Below are positions 1 through 6,951 of a DNA stretch of 15,740 bases, one piece after another. This stretch comes from Verrucomicrobiaceae bacterium (GTDB lineage: Bacteria; Verrucomicrobiota; Verrucomicrobiia; Verrucomicrobiales; Verrucomicrobiaceae). The notes beneath the pieces were generated by a model. It made no database searches. It saw nothing but the letters and a program-made list of their open reading frames with translations, and was not told the DNA's origin. Both the position numbers and the translations under genes were made by a program. Position 1 is the stretch's first letter; every line of letters starts with the position of its first letter. The DNA lies in contig CANHTV010000032.1 of the NCBI GenBank assembly GCA_947463285.1, positions 1 through 15,740 on the forward strand, given 5' to 3'.

Positions 1-849
1 AATGCTCAAAGCAGCACTGACAAACCAAGCTCATCAGCCGAGTTGATCGACCCAGCGGCTTTTGGCTTTGGCCGCCCTGGCTACATGGTGGACTCCACGT
101 TCATGGACACGATGGACTTTGCCAACCGTCCAGGTGGCATCGACTTTTTTGAGCTGCGCACCATTTTACCGGTATGGACAAAAAAAGTCGGTGACCTGCG
201 AATCGGCGCATCTCTGGGATATAACCTGAGTGAATTTGATTTCAATGGTTTCGCAGGACTCGGCAGCGAAACACTGAACACCTTGGAAACACAGATTGGT
301 CTGTTTTGGCGGCCCGAACAATCACGCTGGTGGGGGTTGGGCTTTCTGACCCCTGGACTGGGCACCGACTTCCAAGGCATTTCTTGGGATGACTTTGAGA
401 TCTCTAGCCTTGGATTACTTGGTTATCGACTCACCGATTCTTTCACGCTGGCAGCCGGCATGTTCGCCCAATACGGAGCCGATGAAGGCATGATCGTGCC
501 CGCTCTCGGTTTCATTTGGAAGCCCGATCCATTCATCCTGCAAGTGACACCTCCTTTCATCGTCTTGGGCTGGCGCGCAACGGAGCGAGTGACTCTAAGC
601 CTCAGCGCCTACCCCAGTGGCGGCTCCTGGGACATTGAGGACCCCAACGTGAATCGTGTGGATCTCAGTGGCTGGCAAGCAGCAGGGGCATTGATCTACC
701 AAGCCACGCAGCGCTTCTCCATCTCAGTGCGTGCTGGTATGAATCTAAGTGCGGAACTGGAACTACGTGATGCTTCCAACAACACCATCAGCAACGAGAC
801 ACTGGAACCGGCTCCCTTCGGTGCAGTGAATTTTCGATTCCAATTCTAA
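1..849 (+). CDS. Outer-membrane beta-barrel-like protein, 5' end missing
   Basis: The reading frame is open to the left edge of the window, so the gene begins upstream. A TTG at 43 is in frame, but the codons before it (NAQSSTDKPSSSAE) read like the start of a mature protein after a signal peptide, so 43 is probably not the start. The visible 282 residues consist of alternating hydrophobic and polar strands rich in Gly, Trp, Phe and Tyr, broken by polar turns. The chain ends in RFQF, and a C-terminal aromatic residue is typical of outer-membrane barrels recognised by the BAM machinery. No catalytic motif is visible. It resembles the uncharacterised DUF6268-type barrel proteins, but that family name is from memory. 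The next gene begins 10 bases after the stop, so it may share a transcript with the kinase. Barrel nature is inference from pattern; function is unknown. Confidence 0.7.
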   Translation, partial: NAQSSTDKPSSSAELIDPAAFGFGRPGYMVDSTFMDTMDFANRPGGIDFFELRTILPVWTKKVGDLRIGASLGYNLSEFDFNGFAGLGSETLNTLETQIGLFWRPEQSRWWGLGFLTPGLGTDFQGISWDDFEISSLGLLGYRLTDSFTLAAGMFAQYGADEGMIVPALGFIWKPDPFILQVTPPFIVLGWRATERVTLSLSAYPSGGSWDIEDPNVNRVDLSGWQAAGALIYQATQRFSISVRAGMNLSAELELRDASNNTISNETLEPAPFGAVNFRFQF

Positions 850-859
850 GCTCATCCCC

Positions 860-2389
860 ATGACGCAGTCCACGCCCGATGATTCGCGATTCCGCCTTCT
901 CGTCGAAAACATCGGCGACGTACTGTGGTTCAAGGAGCTGAATCCTACCCGCTTTACCTACATCAGCCCCGCCTTTGAGCGCATCTGGGGGCACAGTGTG
1001 GCAGAGTTACAGAAGCAACCAGAGTTGTGGGAGCAATGCATCCACCCGGAAGATCGACACGCAGTCCGCAAAGCACTAGGGCAGTGGTTTAACGGCGAGA
1101 AGGCCGACTATGAGGCCCGCTATCGTGTCATTGGAAGAAAAGGAGAGGTGCGCTGGCTGGCGGATCGCGGCATCATCCTTGGTAGGAAAAATGGCAAGCC
1201 TTATCAGATCGGCGGCATCGCTCGTGATGTCACCGAACGCGAAGCAGCAGAGGCGACTCGAAAGCGCCTGGCCGCCGTCGTGGAGAATTCAGACGACGCC
1301 ATCATCACCCTCGATCTCGAAGGTGTAATCCAGACCTGGAATGCGGGTGCAGAACGCATTTTTCAATACAAAGCCAAAGAAGCCGTTGGCAAGTCCGTGG
1401 CCTTTTTACGTCCGCCAGAGGCTCAGGATGATGAGGTGGTTTTTCGCCGCTTGATTCAAAACGGCAGGCGTATCGAGCACTATGAAACTCACCGTCGCCG
1501 AAAGGACGGTCGAGTCATCGACATCTCCCTCTCCATCTCACCTTTGATTGACTCCACGGGTCGCATCACTGGCTTATCCAAAATTTCGCGAAACATCACC
1601 GAGAAAAAACAGGCTGAGCAGACCATCCGTCAGCTCAATGCAGAGCTAGAGCAACGCGTGCAGGAGCGCACAGCCGAGCTGCGAGAACAGATGAGCGCAA
1701 GACTGCGGCTGGAGGAAGAGATCCTGCACATCAGTGAGCGCGAGCAGCGCCGTATCGGCCAGGACTTGCATGACGATCTCGGCCAACAACTCGCAGGCAC
1801 CTGGATGATGGCCGACGTTCTCCAGCGCACTTTGGAGGATCAAAATTCACCCTACCATGCAGAGGCCAAGAAGCTCGGCACACTGCTGCAAAAAGCGCTC
1901 GCTCACACTCGTGCCCTTGCCCGTGGGCTGCACCCAGTAGCACCTGAGCAGGGCGGCTTCGCGCGGGCGCTTCAAACACTCGCAAAACATTCAGGCGAGC
2001 TTTTTGGCATACACTGCCGCTTTGAAATCCGCAACTTACCTACCATCGACGACGACACCACCGGCACACATCTCTACCGCATCGCCCAGGAGGCCGTGAG
2101 CAATGCGGTCAAGCATGGTCGTGCCAAAAAAATACTCATCCGCCTCAGCAGTTCGGGTTTAAGCATCACCGATGACGGCAGCGGCCTGCTACAGCCGGCC
2201 AGCAGCGACGGCATGGGCCTGCGCATCATGCATTACAGGGCGGGAATGCTCGGTGGCAAGCTCTCCATTCGGAATAGAAAAAGCAAAGGCGTTGTCGTTA
2301 ATTTCACCTTTAAACCTCTACCACGTCATGCCAAAACCAAAGCCTCAGGCAACCCTGTCAGCCAAAAAACGAGTACTCATCGTCGATGA
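860..2389 (+). CDS. Soluble PAS-PAS sensor histidine kinase, NarL/DesK-type (HisKA_3)
   Basis: The 509-residue protein has two PAS domains (about 9-130 and 133-250), each ending in a PAC-like segment (RDVTERE, RNITEKK). A coiled coil follows (about 250-295), then the HisKA_3 dimerisation helix with the H box RIGQDLHDDLGQQ; His304 is the expected phosphorylation site. The HATPase domain shows the N box RIAQEAVSNAVKHG (Asn415), the G1 box DDGSGL (438-443) and the G2 box GMGLRIM (from 451). No transmembrane helix or signal peptide is seen, so it should sense a cytoplasmic or diffusible signal through PAS. It would autophosphorylate and pass the phosphate to the regulator encoded next, whose start lies 62 bases inside this gene. 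The last 30 residues (after FTFKPLP) are polar and probably exist because of that overlap. The ligand is unknown. Confidence 0.95.
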   Translation: MTQSTPDDSRFRLLVENIGDVLWFKELNPTRFTYISPAFERIWGHSVAELQKQPELWEQCIHPEDRHAVRKALGQWFNGEKADYEARYRVIGRKGEVRWLADRGIILGRKNGKPYQIGGIARDVTEREAAEATRKRLAAVVENSDDAIITLDLEGVIQTWNAGAERIFQYKAKEAVGKSVAFLRPPEAQDDEVVFRRLIQNGRRIEHYETHRRRKDGRVIDISLSISPLIDSTGRITGLSKISRNITEKKQAEQTIRQLNAELEQRVQERTAELREQMSARLRLEEEILHISEREQRRIGQDLHDDLGQQLAGTWMMADVLQRTLEDQNSPYHAEAKKLGTLLQKALAHTRALARGLHPVAPEQGGFARALQTLAKHSGELFGIHCRFEIRNLPTIDDDTTGTHLYRIAQEAVSNAVKHGRAKKILIRLSSSGLSITDDGSGLLQPASSDGMGLRIMHYRAGMLGGKLSIRNRKSKGVVVNFTFKPLPRHAKTKASGNPVSQKTSTHRR

Positions 2390-3005
2390 TCATCCGATTT
2401 TCCGGGCAGGTTTAACTGGCCTCGTGAATTTGGAAACAGACATGACCGTCTGCGGTGAGGCTCAGGATGCTCCTCAGGCCATGCAGGTCCTCGAAAAGCT
2501 CAAGCCAGACCTAGTGTTGCTGGACATGAGCCTACCCGGCAAAAGTGGCCTGGAGTTACTCAAAGACATCCGTGCCCTTTCGCCAAAGACTCCCGTGCTG
2601 ATCATCTCCATGCATGACGAGACAATCTACGCTGAGCGGGTCATCCGCGCAGGCGGGCGCGGCTACATCATGAAGCAGGAAGGGCCAGAAAAGATCATTC
2701 AGGCCATCCGCAGGGTGATGTCAGGAGGCATCTCCGTGAGTGACGGTATTTCCTCGCAGATCCTGGATGCATTATCGGGAGCAAAGAAAGGTGCAGCCTC
2801 ATCAGTCTCCACACTGACGGATCGCGAGTTCGAGGTATATCGTTTATTAGGCCAGGGCAAGGAGCCTCACGAGATCGCCCGCACACTGCATCTCAGCATC
2901 AAGACTGTGGACACCCATCGCTCCCATATCAGGCAAAAGCTAGGCCTGCGTAATGCCACCGAACTCATCCATCACGCCACACGCTGGACCACCGAGCAGG
3001 GCTGA
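2328..3005 (+). CDS. NarL/LuxR-family response regulator
   Basis: The ATG at 2328 was chosen because it places MPKPKPQATLSAKKR directly before the receiver motif VLIVDDHP. The frame is open further upstream, but that part only re-reads the kinase gene in another frame. The 225-residue protein has a receiver domain (about 15-130) with acidic residues Asp20 and Asp21, phosphoacceptor Asp66 (LLDMSLPG), Ser94 and Lys116. A LuxR-type helix-turn-helix follows (about 162-218: LTDREFEVYRLLGQGK, then IKTVDTHRSHIRQKLGL). It is the expected partner of the kinase at 860-2389, and the 62-base overlap points to translational coupling. Targets are unknown; the downstream DUF2934/hibernation-factor cluster is a possible local target, but no operator can be named. 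Confidence 0.95.
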   Translation: MPKPKPQATLSAKKRVLIVDDHPIFRAGLTGLVNLETDMTVCGEAQDAPQAMQVLEKLKPDLVLLDMSLPGKSGLELLKDIRALSPKTPVLIISMHDETIYAERVIRAGGRGYIMKQEGPEKIIQAIRRVMSGGISVSDGISSQILDALSGAKKGAASSVSTLTDREFEVYRLLGQGKEPHEIARTLHLSIKTVDTHRSHIRQKLGLRNATELIHHATRWTTEQG

Positions 3006-3011
3006 CACGTG

Positions 3012-3028
3012 CTCAGCGATTTGCTGAG
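3012..3028 (+). other. Short hairpin after the response regulator gene
   Basis: CTCAGC and GCTGAG form a perfect 6-bp stem around a 5-base loop, starting 7 bases after the regulator stop codon. No T-tract follows, so it is not a classical intrinsic terminator. It could be chance or a weak 3'-end structure separating the two-component genes from the next gene. Confidence 0.3.
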
Positions 3029-3085
3029 ATGCAGTGGTCATGGCTGCTCATTGGAAGATGACATGAGGCAGTCCATGATCTGCTC

Positions 3086-4009
3086 ATGAATGAAACCTCC
3101 CAACACCTCGAGCATCAACCGAAGCGCAGCGTTTTGACAGCCGTTATTCTGCATGAAGATGCGGAGCCCCCCAGACACGCAGAAACGGTCATTCAGGTGC
3201 TTGAAACAATGATTCGGGAGGTGGCTGACATGGCTGTCAAACGCTGGAGTTTTCATCACCTGGAGCGGTTGGATGTTCGTGCGATGGCTAGCCATCAATC
3301 AAATGACGCGACAGTATTGATCGTGTGCAGCAGTCATGGCGAAAACCTGCCAGAAAGTGTCACCACGTGGGTGGAGCGGACCTACCAGTCCCCACATTGC
3401 CTGAAGCCTCTCATCATCAGCCTTCACCATCTAGAAGACGCAGCTTCAGAGTTCACTCAAAAACTGGCTTCACTCTGGGATGTGCCAAGGCTCACAGATT
3501 TCAGCTACGGTGAATCAACCTGCTGGGAGCAGCTGCGTGATTTTGTCGAGCATCGCCTCAGCCTTCTCGAGCAGGAGCCTGAGGATGACATCGACACTTC
3601 CGAAAAAAGTCCGTGCAATCCATCAACGGGCCGCCTCGCGGACGGGCCAAGTCCAGCAGATCAAGGCATTCGTGACCGAGCCTATCAACTGTGGTTCTTG
3701 GCTGGCAGACCCGAAGGCGGCGCAACTAATTTCTGGCACAAGGCCGAACAAGAAATCACCAACTCTGATGACACCTCCAAGACCAACAAACTAACTCCAA
3801 AAAATCAAGCCCATGAAAACAACAATCCTACTACTGGCCGTGTCAGCCACCTTACTCTTGAGCGCTTGCTCAAGCTACCAAGTCACCTCGTCACAGGGCC
3901 GCGAAATGCCCTGCTACAGCACCTGGCACGAGTACCCCAGGAATGCATAATACGATACTTCGGCATCCGTGACATGCGAGTGCCATTCACCTTCCCAAAA
4001 AATGCGTAG
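3086..4009 (+). CDS. Unknown alpha/beta N-terminal domain followed by a DUF2934 domain
   Basis: The frame runs for 307 residues. Residues 17-165 form an alternating helix/strand domain (VLTAVILHEDAE, ATVLIVCSSHGENLP, KPLIISLHH) that I cannot assign; it vaguely recalls flavodoxin- or receiver-like folds but lacks their motifs. A polar linker leads to a DUF2934 motif at about 195-224 (IRDRAYQLWFLAGRPEG, then NFWHKAEQEI), a short helical domain of unknown function common in soil and rhizobial bacteria. The chain then turns Asn/Thr/Lys-rich. From residue 243 on it covers, in another frame, a convincing lipoprotein gene (3813-3950). The last 65 residues are therefore suspect: the real protein may end near 3794-3816 if a frameshift is present, or the genes truly overlap. 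The start ATG is the first good one after the regulator. A cytoplasmic role is likely; there is no signal peptide. Confidence 0.7.
   Translation: MNETSQHLEHQPKRSVLTAVILHEDAEPPRHAETVIQVLETMIREVADMAVKRWSFHHLERLDVRAMASHQSNDATVLIVCSSHGENLPESVTTWVERTYQSPHCLKPLIISLHHLEDAASEFTQKLASLWDVPRLTDFSYGESTCWEQLRDFVEHRLSLLEQEPEDDIDTSEKSPCNPSTGRLADGPSPADQGIRDRAYQLWFLAGRPEGGATNFWHKAEQEITNSDDTSKTNKLTPKNQAHENNNPTTGRVSHLTLERLLKLPSHLVTGPRNALLQHLARVPQECIIRYFGIRDMRVPFTFPKNA
3813..3950 (+). CDS. Small lipoprotein, 45 residues, nested out of frame in the end of the DUF2934 ORF
   Basis: The ATG at 3813 opens MKTTILLLAVSATLLLSACS: a Lys, a hydrophobic core and a perfect lipobox LSAC with Cys19 as the lipidated residue. 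The mature part is only 27 residues (SSYQVTSSQGRE, then MPCYSTWHEYPRNA) with a second Cys at 34. It would be a membrane-anchored envelope peptide of unknown function, similar in design to the small entericidin- or osmotic-stress-type lipoproteins, although no homology to these is claimed. It is read in a different frame from the surrounding 3086-4009 ORF. The start overlaps a TGA in a third frame as ATGA, an arrangement seen in coupled genes. It is too short for many gene finders, and the lipobox is the main evidence. Confidence 0.72.
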   Translation: MKTTILLLAVSATLLLSACSSYQVTSSQGREMPCYSTWHEYPRNA

Positions 4010-4072
4010 GCCGCTGTATCAACACACACATCCACCAGCTTCGCTTCTTATCACAAAAAATCACTACTACCT

Positions 4073-4405
4073 ATGATCATCCAAATTGACTGGTTCGGCT
4101 GCGAACCCAACTCCAACAGAGAACTGTACATTCATAAAACACTCGAAAACCTCAACAGCCTCAAATCAATCTCCCGTGCCAGTTTAAGGATCGAAGAAGA
4201 CACCCAGAGCAGCCCTCCATTTCGCCTTGTGCTCATTCTTTCGATGCCCGGCCCTGACGTCCTGGCTCATGGCATCGGGCACACTTTTGACGAAGCTTTG
4301 CATCGACTCGAAGAGTCGGCTCACAAGACATTAGAAAGACGGTCCAAAATGGCAAAAATGCTTAATGGCGCACCCCGTGGTGTCAAAGCTCTGCACCGTG
4401 GTTGA
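4073..4405 (+). CDS. Short ribosome hibernation-promoting-factor-like protein (HPF/YfiA/RaiA family)
   Basis: The 110-residue protein follows the S30AE pattern. It opens with a strand (MIIQIDWFGCEP), followed by a helix (RELYIHKTLENLNSLK), strands with the family-like run ISRASLRIEED, a hydrophobic strand (FRLVLILSMPGPDVLAHGIG) and a C-terminal helix FDEALHRLEESAHKTLERRSK. Members bind the small ribosomal subunit near the decoding site in stationary phase or stress and block translation. The length suits the short form; the C-terminal dimerisation domain of long HPF is absent. The basic tail (KALHRG) is compatible with rRNA contact. It sits between the DUF2934/lipoprotein pair and an exported protein, which supports a stress cluster. 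The match is by pattern and the protein is divergent, so a specialised paralogue is possible. Confidence 0.75.
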   Translation: MIIQIDWFGCEPNSNRELYIHKTLENLNSLKSISRASLRIEEDTQSSPPFRLVLILSMPGPDVLAHGIGHTFDEALHRLEESAHKTLERRSKMAKMLNGAPRGVKALHRG

Positions 4406-4432
4406 TTAAATCTAACATAAAGTATTCATGTC

Positions 4433-5002
4433 ATGAAAACACCTGCCTTGGTTTCCTGGTATCTGATGACTGCCATGTCTTCAAGCCTGCTGGGAAAAAC
4501 CCCCAAACAGAATCTATCAATCCAAGCTGACGTTGCCGCCAAAAATGCCCCTCTGAATCGACTGGAATGGCACTCACTCAGCCAGGCGGCAAGACAGATG
4601 GAACAGCTGATGCATCAGACTCAACCTGTGCGCACTCGTATCTGGCCTCACGCAGTCAGGGATGAAGCCGGTCGGGCTGGGCTCATTGTCGTGGCGCAAA
4701 GACCTCTCCTGATGTTTCGCCCCACAGATGATCTGCAAAAACGGCAACACTGGATCGTCGTGGCCGTCGTCGCTGCGGCAAAGGAAGCCATGGAGTCTGC
4801 CATCCCCCTCGATCATCTGGCTTTAACAGACATCGACGGAGCCAACGGCAACCTGTGGTTTTACGATGTCAAAATGAGCGTCGCCCGCAATATCTACAAG
4901 CAGCTCAATGATCGCACGATCACCATGGATGCTGCCTACGATGAGATTGTGAGTTCTTGGCGGCTCATCACTGCCGCCCATGAAGTAGCGTCTCAGCGAT
5001 AA
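4433..5002 (+). CDS. Hypothetical exported protein, 189 residues
   Basis: I do not recognise the family. The N-terminus (MKTPALVSWYLMTAMSSSLLG) looks like a weak signal peptide ending near residue 20. The mature part starts polar, has a helical stretch (LNRLEWHSLSQAARQMEQLM), a strand pair (AGLIVVAQRPLLMF), and a hydrophobic helix-like segment WIVVAVVAAAKEAMESA (about 105-121) that could be an amphipathic helix or a membrane segment. A conserved-looking centre reads LTDIDGANGNLWFYDVKMS, with no known catalytic motif. The start is 27 bases after the hibernation-factor gene, so the two may be cotranscribed. No ribosome binding site is evident. A periplasmic or envelope location is inferred. Confidence 0.65.
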   Translation: MKTPALVSWYLMTAMSSSLLGKTPKQNLSIQADVAAKNAPLNRLEWHSLSQAARQMEQLMHQTQPVRTRIWPHAVRDEAGRAGLIVVAQRPLLMFRPTDDLQKRQHWIVVAVVAAAKEAMESAIPLDHLALTDIDGANGNLWFYDVKMSVARNIYKQLNDRTITMDAAYDEIVSSWRLITAAHEVASQR

Positions 5003-5026
5003 TCTACTCTTTTTTCAAACTCGCTC

Positions 5027-6913
5027 ATGTTCGGCAGACTTTCCCTTTCGTTCCTCTTTTTAACTCAAGCTTGGATTCATGCCGCCGTCGGTGATCCGCA
5101 GATCGCCACCGATCATCCGTGGTATCCGGGCGAGCTCGCGATGTCGTCGTTTGAGCGGCTCGCGGCCACCGCCGCGGAGCAATACGAACGCACCACCGGC
5201 CATAAAGCCGACACGGATCACCACAAGGCACTCGCGGCGTGGTTCTTCCGCAATACGCACTACGCCCACGGCGAGGAAGGAAAAGAAAACCTGTCGGACA
5301 AAGGTTTCACGAATGATTCGCAGCACTCCACGCGGGATTACTGGACCGGGCTTTTCGCTCATGGCTTCGGCCTGTGCGGAACGACGCACGCACAGTGGAC
5401 TGCGGAGCTGGATGCGCTGCTTGGCCCCTGCCGCAGCCGCGTCACTGGCACGCACGGCCACAACAGCCTCGAAGTCTTTCTCACCGGCGGTCCGTATGAC
5501 GAGGGACGCTGGGCATTGCTCGATCACGATCTCTCTACCGTCATTTACGATGCCATGGGCACTTCGCTGCTCGGGCTGGATGTCATCTCGCAGCATCATG
5601 AGCGCTTCACACGGCGCGATTACCATTCCGAGCGTCAAAAAGGCTGGCTCGTCTGCGGTTTACATAAGGATGATAGAGGCTCCTATGTCTCCTACCAAAG
5701 CGCGGAGTATCGCGCCGGCTACGCTGGCACTCCGCCGCTCGTGCAGCTGCGGAGAGGCGAAAGCCTCCGCCACTGGTTCGAGCCGGGACTTGACGATGGC
5801 AAGACATTCGTTTTCTGGGGCCGCAATCCGATGATCAAAGGCATCCCCGGCCCCGAGCGCTCGCGCACATGGGTGAATCAGCCGGAAAAGATGCACGGCT
5901 CGCAAAACGGCACGCCGCACATCGATGGCCAGGCACGCTACAGCAACGCCGTATATCACTGGCGGCCTGATTTTGCCGATGGCATCGTCAGCAGCGATGA
6001 AAAGCACGTCACGCTCGAATTTTTCACGCCCTACATCATCGGTGCCACACCGTCGGATGATAGCGAATGGGGCATCTACAAGCCCGGCGGCAAAAACGGC
6101 CTCGTTTTGCGCGGCAGAGCCACCTGCGCCCTCGCCGTCTCCACCGATGGCGGCACGTCGTGGCATGAAGCGGGCACCTTTCGCGATGGAATCGACCTCA
6201 CCGATCAAGTCAAAGGCCACCGTCAGTATCATCTGCGCTTCGATGCACCGGCGGCGCAGCTTCAAAAAGCAAACATCGACATCACCACCGTCTGCCAGGC
6301 CAATGCGGCCACCTTTCCTCGCTTGAAGGAAAACGGCACGCGCATCCGCTACGAGGCCAGCGGCCGCGGCATCGTCAGCTACGGACCGAACAAGCAACAA
6401 GCCGCGCCACGCATCATCGACGGCGCGTTGGACTCGCCAAAGGTCACGCTCGAATTTGCCACGCCTCGCGGCGAGAGCATTCAAGCGCTGCACGTCGCCA
6501 CGCAGATCGCCTCCAGCAATCCACCGAGCCCCGACATCGCTTACCACATCGATTACTCGCTCGATGGCGGTCAAAAATGGTCCCCGCTGCTCAAAGATGG
6601 CCGCATTGAACGTCGCGGCGCCGAGCCGAAAGATTTCTGGTCGCAGTCGATGTGGAGCGCCGCGCTCAACCTGCCGGAAAACACCGCCAGCAACGTCCGC
6701 GTGCGCTTTCACAACACCGGCGGCAAGCGCTACCTCCGCGCCGAAGGCCACCTGCTCTATCCCGTGAGCGGCACCGCCTCGAAAGTCACCTTCGCCTGGA
6801 CCGACAGCACTGGCGAGCATCAACAAACCAAACTCCTCGACCACCGCGGAAGCTGGGAGATCCCGACGCACCAGCAGGTGAAGACACGCTGGGTCGAGAT
6901 CGCTCATCCCTGA
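5027..6913 (+). CDS. Secreted transglutaminase-fold protein with long C-terminal beta-rich region
   Basis: The 628-residue protein starts with a signal peptide (MFGRLSLSFLFLTQAWIHAA, cleavage near 20). Residues about 60-175 look like a transglutaminase-like cysteine-protease fold. There is a helix with DHHKALAAWFFRNTHYAHG, then GLCGTTHAQWTAELDALLG with candidate nucleophile Cys117, then THGHNSLEVFLTG with His145, and RWALLDHDLSTVIYD with Asp166 or Asp168. These supply a Cys-His-Asp triad in the usual order and spacing. The rest (about 200-628) is beta-rich with 'sequence of neuraminidase-like' phrases such as ALAVSTDGGTSWHEAGTF and HIDYSLDGGQKWSPLL, plus an HWRPDF block. Such modules often act on or bind extracellular polymers. 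It could be a protease, amidase or cross-linking enzyme acting on a cell-surface polymer; the substrate is unknown. G+C is clearly higher here than in the genes before. Confidence 0.75.
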   Translation: MFGRLSLSFLFLTQAWIHAAVGDPQIATDHPWYPGELAMSSFERLAATAAEQYERTTGHKADTDHHKALAAWFFRNTHYAHGEEGKENLSDKGFTNDSQHSTRDYWTGLFAHGFGLCGTTHAQWTAELDALLGPCRSRVTGTHGHNSLEVFLTGGPYDEGRWALLDHDLSTVIYDAMGTSLLGLDVISQHHERFTRRDYHSERQKGWLVCGLHKDDRGSYVSYQSAEYRAGYAGTPPLVQLRRGESLRHWFEPGLDDGKTFVFWGRNPMIKGIPGPERSRTWVNQPEKMHGSQNGTPHIDGQARYSNAVYHWRPDFADGIVSSDEKHVTLEFFTPYIIGATPSDDSEWGIYKPGGKNGLVLRGRATCALAVSTDGGTSWHEAGTFRDGIDLTDQVKGHRQYHLRFDAPAAQLQKANIDITTVCQANAATFPRLKENGTRIRYEASGRGIVSYGPNKQQAAPRIIDGALDSPKVTLEFATPRGESIQALHVATQIASSNPPSPDIAYHIDYSLDGGQKWSPLLKDGRIERRGAEPKDFWSQSMWSAALNLPENTASNVRVRFHNTGGKRYLRAEGHLLYPVSGTASKVTFAWTDSTGEHQQTKLLDHRGSWEIPTHQQVKTRWVEIAHP

Positions 6914-6951
6914 GCTGTTGCCACATCAACTTTTCTCCCAACACCAACCAC

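Noticed and set aside
2172..2327. N-terminal extension of the response regulator
   Set aside because: These codons re-read the kinase HATPase region in another frame; the receiver domain begins normally after the ATG at 2328.
3012..3028. Rho-independent terminator after the response regulator
   Set aside because: The stem is only 6 bp and no T-tract follows.
3480..3794. Separate 104-codon gene overlapping the DUF2934 ORF
   Set aside because: It has no recognisable motif and lies opposite the clear DUF2934 frame; only its stop codon is relevant, as a possible frameshifted end.
5660..6907. Long minus-strand open frame of 415 codons opposite the transglutaminase-like gene
   Set aside because: It is a codon-bias shadow of a G/C-rich gene: the translation is Ala/Val/Arg/Asp-rich without domain motifs, and the + strand frame has a signal peptide and family motifs.
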